From: Hirundichthys speculiger
Taxonomy: Eukaryota; Chordata; Actinopteri; Beloniformes; Exocoetidae
Assembly: GCA_018398805.1 (NCBI GenBank)
Contig: JAGFBZ010001965.1
Location: 1-64,000, forward strand
Length of the DNA stretch: 64,000 nt
Direction: 5' to 3'
Shown: piece by piece, positions 60,225-64,000 of the stretch
Numbering within the stretch: the stretch's first letter is position 1
Layout of the letters: each line of letters starts with the position of its first letter
Notes under the pieces: model-generated
Database searches by the model: none
Told to the model about the DNA's origin: nothing
What the model saw: only the letters and a program-made list of their open reading frames with translations
Position numbers and translations under genes: made by a program

Positions 60225-60295
60225 ATAATTTCCGATAATTATCACGATAATTATCGGCCTAATAATTATAAGGCCGATAATTATCATGCACCCCT
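60225..60295 (+). mobile_element. Right-end fragment of a hAT-type MITE
   Basis: Repeated CCGATAATTATC/GATAATTATCGG palindromes ending TCATGCACCCCTA, the inverse of a TAGGGGTGCATGATAATT terminus. The left end is not found. Confidence 0.4.
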
Positions 60296-61019
60296 AAAAT
60301 GATTGACATGGTGTATTCATACTGGACTGATATAAAAGACGACCTCAGGAATCGTTACATATTAACCCCAGATACCCACGTAACACTGGTCCAGTAAGAA
60401 CAGGGAATAAGTTGGAGTCAGGGAGATGAGAAAACCAAAACTGTAGATTTTTGGGCCTAAAAAACTATAATTTCTCTGGATTTATCTCGGAGTAATTTCT
60501 TCCTGTTTCCAATTATGACTTAATGCGAAATACCAACCAGTAGAGCTGGCAAGTCTTCAAAAATTCCTCCAAACCTACATTCAGAGCCTTTAACTAGCAT
60601 AATGTTTCCCATGTTAATGGAGCCTGAAGGCAGAACTTGTAGAGAAAACAGTTCTCTTCAATAATCCTCTACCAGTCCCTGACTGGTTATTATAGTTTTT
60701 AAATGGAAAAAGAAAGGTAGCTGTAAAGTTACTGTACAGACTCACTGTAGAAGGTCTCAGATGGATCCAGGTCATGTAGCAGCTGAAGAAGTCTGGATGA
60801 AGAACAGTCCACTGTTAAATCCTTGTCTTGTGTAGAAGATGTTCTTTGTTGTCAATTATGTTTATTTTTATTATCACACGTGGCTCCTTCTTTATTAGTT
60901 TGCTCAGTTTCTTGGGTTATTGGCTCTGATGAAGCAGATTATATTGGTCTCTATCCCAGGATTCCTCAAGGACAGTCTGCTCTGAACCTTCATCTAGACA
61001 GCCGGAGTGTTGCAGCCTG

Positions 61020-61080
61020 GTGTCCAGGTGAACACCCAGGTGGTCACCTGGGCACCAGGTGAACACCCAGGTGGTCATGT
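61020..61080 (+). repeat. Short direct repeat
   Basis: CCAGGTGAACACCCAGGTGG TCA occurs twice about 32 bp apart. Confidence 0.8.
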
Positions 61081-61529
61081 CATGTAAAAAGTTGGATTAA
61101 TGCAGTTTATATGTAATTTGTTCAGTGTTTTGCTTTGTCGACGCCTCCCAACGGTTCTGCGATGACGGACGGTTCAGTGCTCTCGTTAGACGTTCAAGGC
61201 TTTTGAATCTTTTTTCTCTCTTTTGAATCGGATGAGGAGCAACATGACTGCATGGCTGTCAATCATGTGGTCAACCGTCCTAAATGCTTTCGTTCCGTGA
61301 AACAAAGAATAAGTCTGGTTTTCTCTGGATTTTACTTCGACTGTGTGGCGACGGTACCAAAAAACAGTCTGGACGCCGTTGGACCAGGTATTCAGCCAAT
61401 CAGATAAACAAAGTTGTTGAAGGCAGACGAATGCCGGGATGAACGCGTTGAAGGCCCAAAGGTCCAAAGAAAATGAAGAAGTGGGCCGTATCTGCTGGTG
61501 ACCAGATATAGGTTGAACCCAAATGATGG

Positions 61530-61865
61530 AAAATATACAATTTTGATATCAAGATTTCAAAAGGCTCTAACTTGAAATTAGAGATAAAGGTAAACTGTCA
61601 ATGAGAAAATTGTTCAGTATGACTCAAAGTCTGTGATGGGAGTGAAATTATTCATATAATTTGCATATTATGACGTCACAAGGTGGTGGCCATATTGGAA
61701 AATGTTCAATTTTGATATCAAGGTTTCAAAAGGCTATAACTTTAAAGTGGTTTGAGATAAAGACATACTGTAAATGAGAAATATCTTTAGTATGAACCAA
61801 AATGTGGAATGGAAGTAGATTTGTCATCTAATTTGATTATTGTGACATCACCTGCTCAAACTTGC
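61530..61865 (+). repeat. Two-copy tandem duplication, 169-bp period
   Basis: CAATTTTGATATCAAG(A/G) TTTCAAAAGGCT begins at 61538 and again at 61707. GATAAAG, TGAGAAA, TTAGTATGA and ATTATGACGTCAC/ATTGTGACATCAC follow in the same order. The two copies differ at many sites, so the duplication is old. Non-coding. Confidence 0.75.
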
Positions 61866-62554
61866 CCAGTAGCCCCATGCACAATGAAAGCTTTCATTTC
61901 AGTGACAATCACATCATAAAGTCATGAAATTTGGAGTTTGGTTTCAATATTTCCCTTTCAAAGAACTGGTGGCCTTTTCTATTTGTTTCATTGGTGATGA
62001 GGCTCCAGAATTAATCATTTGGAAAAGGGATGAAATCAATGAGCTCATTTTATGCTAAAACTTTGAATAGCGCCTCCTCCAAAAATGGTTCTCGCATTAC
62101 AGGCACACATGTCTGGCATCTCCTGGTGAAAAGTAGTAACAAGATTCGGCATCACATTTATAGATACAGCCTGTTATAATCAGCAATGTTGCTTGTTGCA
62201 ATATTGCGACTTTGGCGCTTAAAGGGTTAAATTTTTTCCCGTATCTCATCTTGGTGGCAGCACCATTACGTAAATTCAAATTCAATTCAAATTCAAATAT
62301 ACTTTAAAGTCTCCTCCAGCACATCGTAAAGACTCAGTGGGACTGACTTCAGGATGATCCAGTCTATGAGTGACAGCAGTGCATCATGGTCCCTGAATCA
62401 CTCGTTCTCAGTTTAGAGCCTAATGAGTCCTTGCGTTGTCGTCTTATAATTTGCCGATGATGTCGGGGAGAAAAAAAATCTGTTCATGACTGTATTTAGG
62501 TTGTTTTGGGGCAGATGACATCACTGAACCAAGAAGTGACCAAGGAAAGTAAAC

Positions 62555-62945
62555 CGACATCATGATACTGCCACCACAGGCTTGTAGGTTGGAACAAGAT
62601 GACGATGATGACCTTTTTACCCTGATTGGGTCGTCAGCAGACCAGGGTCCAGTCTTTAATCAGCTGTCCGACGATTTTATATCACAATATGAGTGAAAAT
62701 ACCTTCAATATTAGATACCTGGAAGAGGATTTCTCTCCCAGCCAGCGTTCCCTCCTGGAAGATGACAGTTCTCCGCCATCCTTCCAGGTTTTAATAATGC
62801 GATAGAAGGTTCTTAATCTGATCTTGGTAAATCTCTTTAGGCTTAATCTTTCCCGCGACCACTGGATGCGTCTCCTGACATTAATGACAAGCTTCTCACT
62901 GCTTCAGTCGGGGTTAAGTAACTTGTTGACAGCTGAAATATTCTT
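62555..62945 (-). mobile_element. Tc1-like transposon remnant, minus strand
   Basis: The minus strand of 62760-62870 reads as RLSLKRFTKIRLRTFYRIIK followed by TWKDGGELSSS. This matches the helix-turn-helix region (I-G-L-R-T-V-x-R-I-I-K-x-W-K-x-x-G-E) of a common fish Tc1-like transposase. CATCATGATACTGCCACCAC at 62559 fits the antisense of H-G-G-G-S-x-M-M further along. Frameshifted and deleted. Confidence 0.6.
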
Positions 62946-63912
62946 TGCTGCTCACCGGTTTGTACGGTTAAAGCCAGGCAGAGACGCCAAATTCATTGTG
63001 ATTGACGTTGCTGCCCCCTGGTGGACGGCGGACGCCTCTACCGCGACGCAGAGGACTGAAAACAGGTCTTCTGGACGCTGCATGTCCATTTTCAGCGCTT
63101 TGTTTTTAAAAATAAGTCTGCCGGGTTGACATTTAATGCCTTCATATGGAATAATGTCACCTCGTGAGTGCAAACATCCGACACTCCCATGTGTGACGAG
63201 ACACTGCGACTCCACTCATCCCGACACAAAGCTGCCCCTGATCTGCATAGCATTATGCTAATGTTGCACTGGGTTATCTTCAGGAATAAACATGAGCGCT
63301 GAGATGGGAATTTAGGTGTTGTTCTTGTTCGGTCCAGGGATTTACGGGCGGCGGCGCGGCGGCGGCTTACGCGGTAATCGGATTGAAAGGCTCCGATTGC
63401 TGTTGTTTTGTTCACGCTCTGCTTTATGTGTGAGAAAAGCCGGAGCCTCGGTCTCAGCCGGCAAAAACGTGCCACAGAAGTGAGACCGAAGGAGGAAAAG
63501 ATAAGAAAAGATGTTTAACCAAAAAAAAAAAACGATGGACTCAGAGAACAGATAAGGAGTCGCGCTGATGGGAAGGAAGATGCAGCTTTTGTCAAACATC
63601 ATTGATCCACTTTGGACTCGTTCGTAGTCATTTAGATCCACAGCTTTAATTTTGTTCCCGCCACCGCGCTCTGTCTGATGATGTCACAGGAAGCTGCAGT
63701 TTTTCAGCTGAACAGTGAGTGAGTGACAGCGGGCCTGTCAGGCCTTTATTAAATTAGCCTCTGACTTAAATTAAGGTTCTTTTCAATGTCATCGGTCCTG
63801 CTGGACCTTAAGCGTGTTTCTTGGATTTACGTCCTTTATTCTGAGATAAACTGTCTCAGAACAGAAATAAAGGGCCCCGTGAAGGTCTTTCCAAACGGAT
63901 TGATTAAATGTT
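62946..63912. other. Intron 3, GC-rich patch only
   Basis: A short GGC-repeat patch at 63345-63367 (GGGCGGCGGCGCGGCGGCGG) stands out in otherwise AT-rich intron. No exon is recognised; significance unknown. Confidence 0.35.
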
Positions 63913-64000
63913 TAAAGGTAGGGTAAGCAATTTTACACGGTTTTTAACCCAGAATAGTTTTTATTTTCTTTGGCACAAGTGGCCTTTATTCACAATGTAG
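63913..64000 (+). mobile_element. Left end of a third TTAA-type element, cut by the window edge
   Basis: TTTAAAGGTAGGGTAAGCAA repeats the left terminus of the 35757 and 54405 elements (TTAA then AGGTAGGGTAAG). The right end is outside the window. Confidence 0.55.

Overview
The window is nuclear genomic DNA from a vertebrate, almost certainly a teleost fish. It is intron- and repeat-dominated, has no bacterial-style gene packing, and carries L2-like LINE, Tc1-like, hAT-type and TTAA-target transposon remnants, an LTR with a proline-tRNA-type primer site, telomere-like TTAGGG variants and many microsatellites. I cannot name the species from the sequence.

Only one cellular gene can be supported. 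On the plus strand, three exons (45199-45499, 49873-49920, 54012-54164) encode the first 168 residues of a claudin-like four-pass membrane protein of the GSG1/GSG1L family, most probably gsg1l2. All three exons end in phase 1 with consensus donor sites. The remaining exons (transmembrane segments 3-4 and the cytoplasmic tail) are not in the window, so intron 3 is at least 9.8 kb. A CpG-rich promoter region with a short upstream ORF precedes exon 1.

Layout: 1-5160 is largely anonymous. 5161-7856 is a 5'-truncated, frameshifted LINE on the minus strand. 7857-15927 holds LINE and Tc1-like scraps, a 671-bp inverted-repeat element and a GAAT minisatellite. 15928-16488 is an LTR fused to an inverted piece of itself. 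17-23 kb holds hAT-type elements and a TA-target MITE. 23.2-23.9 kb is a minisatellite. 24.9-29.5 kb holds four telomere-like blocks and a 1.37-kb element carrying a THAP-domain exon remnant. 29.5-44.6 kb is mostly anonymous with interspersed MITEs, two complete copies of an 8-bp-TSD element and a 12-bp minisatellite nested in a TTAA element. 45-64 kb is the gsg1l2-like gene, whose intron 1 is about three-quarters satellite DNA and whose introns 2 and 3 hold nested transposons.

The most interesting items are the THAP-bearing element with a perfect 8-bp target duplication (25478-26860), two different hAT-type elements inserted side by side at the same octamer (58496-59313), the 275-bp satellite built inside one intron, and the LTR/inverted-LTR structure with a primer-binding site. 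No operon-like or defence-like system is present. Most long open frames in this window are chance or repeat-derived.
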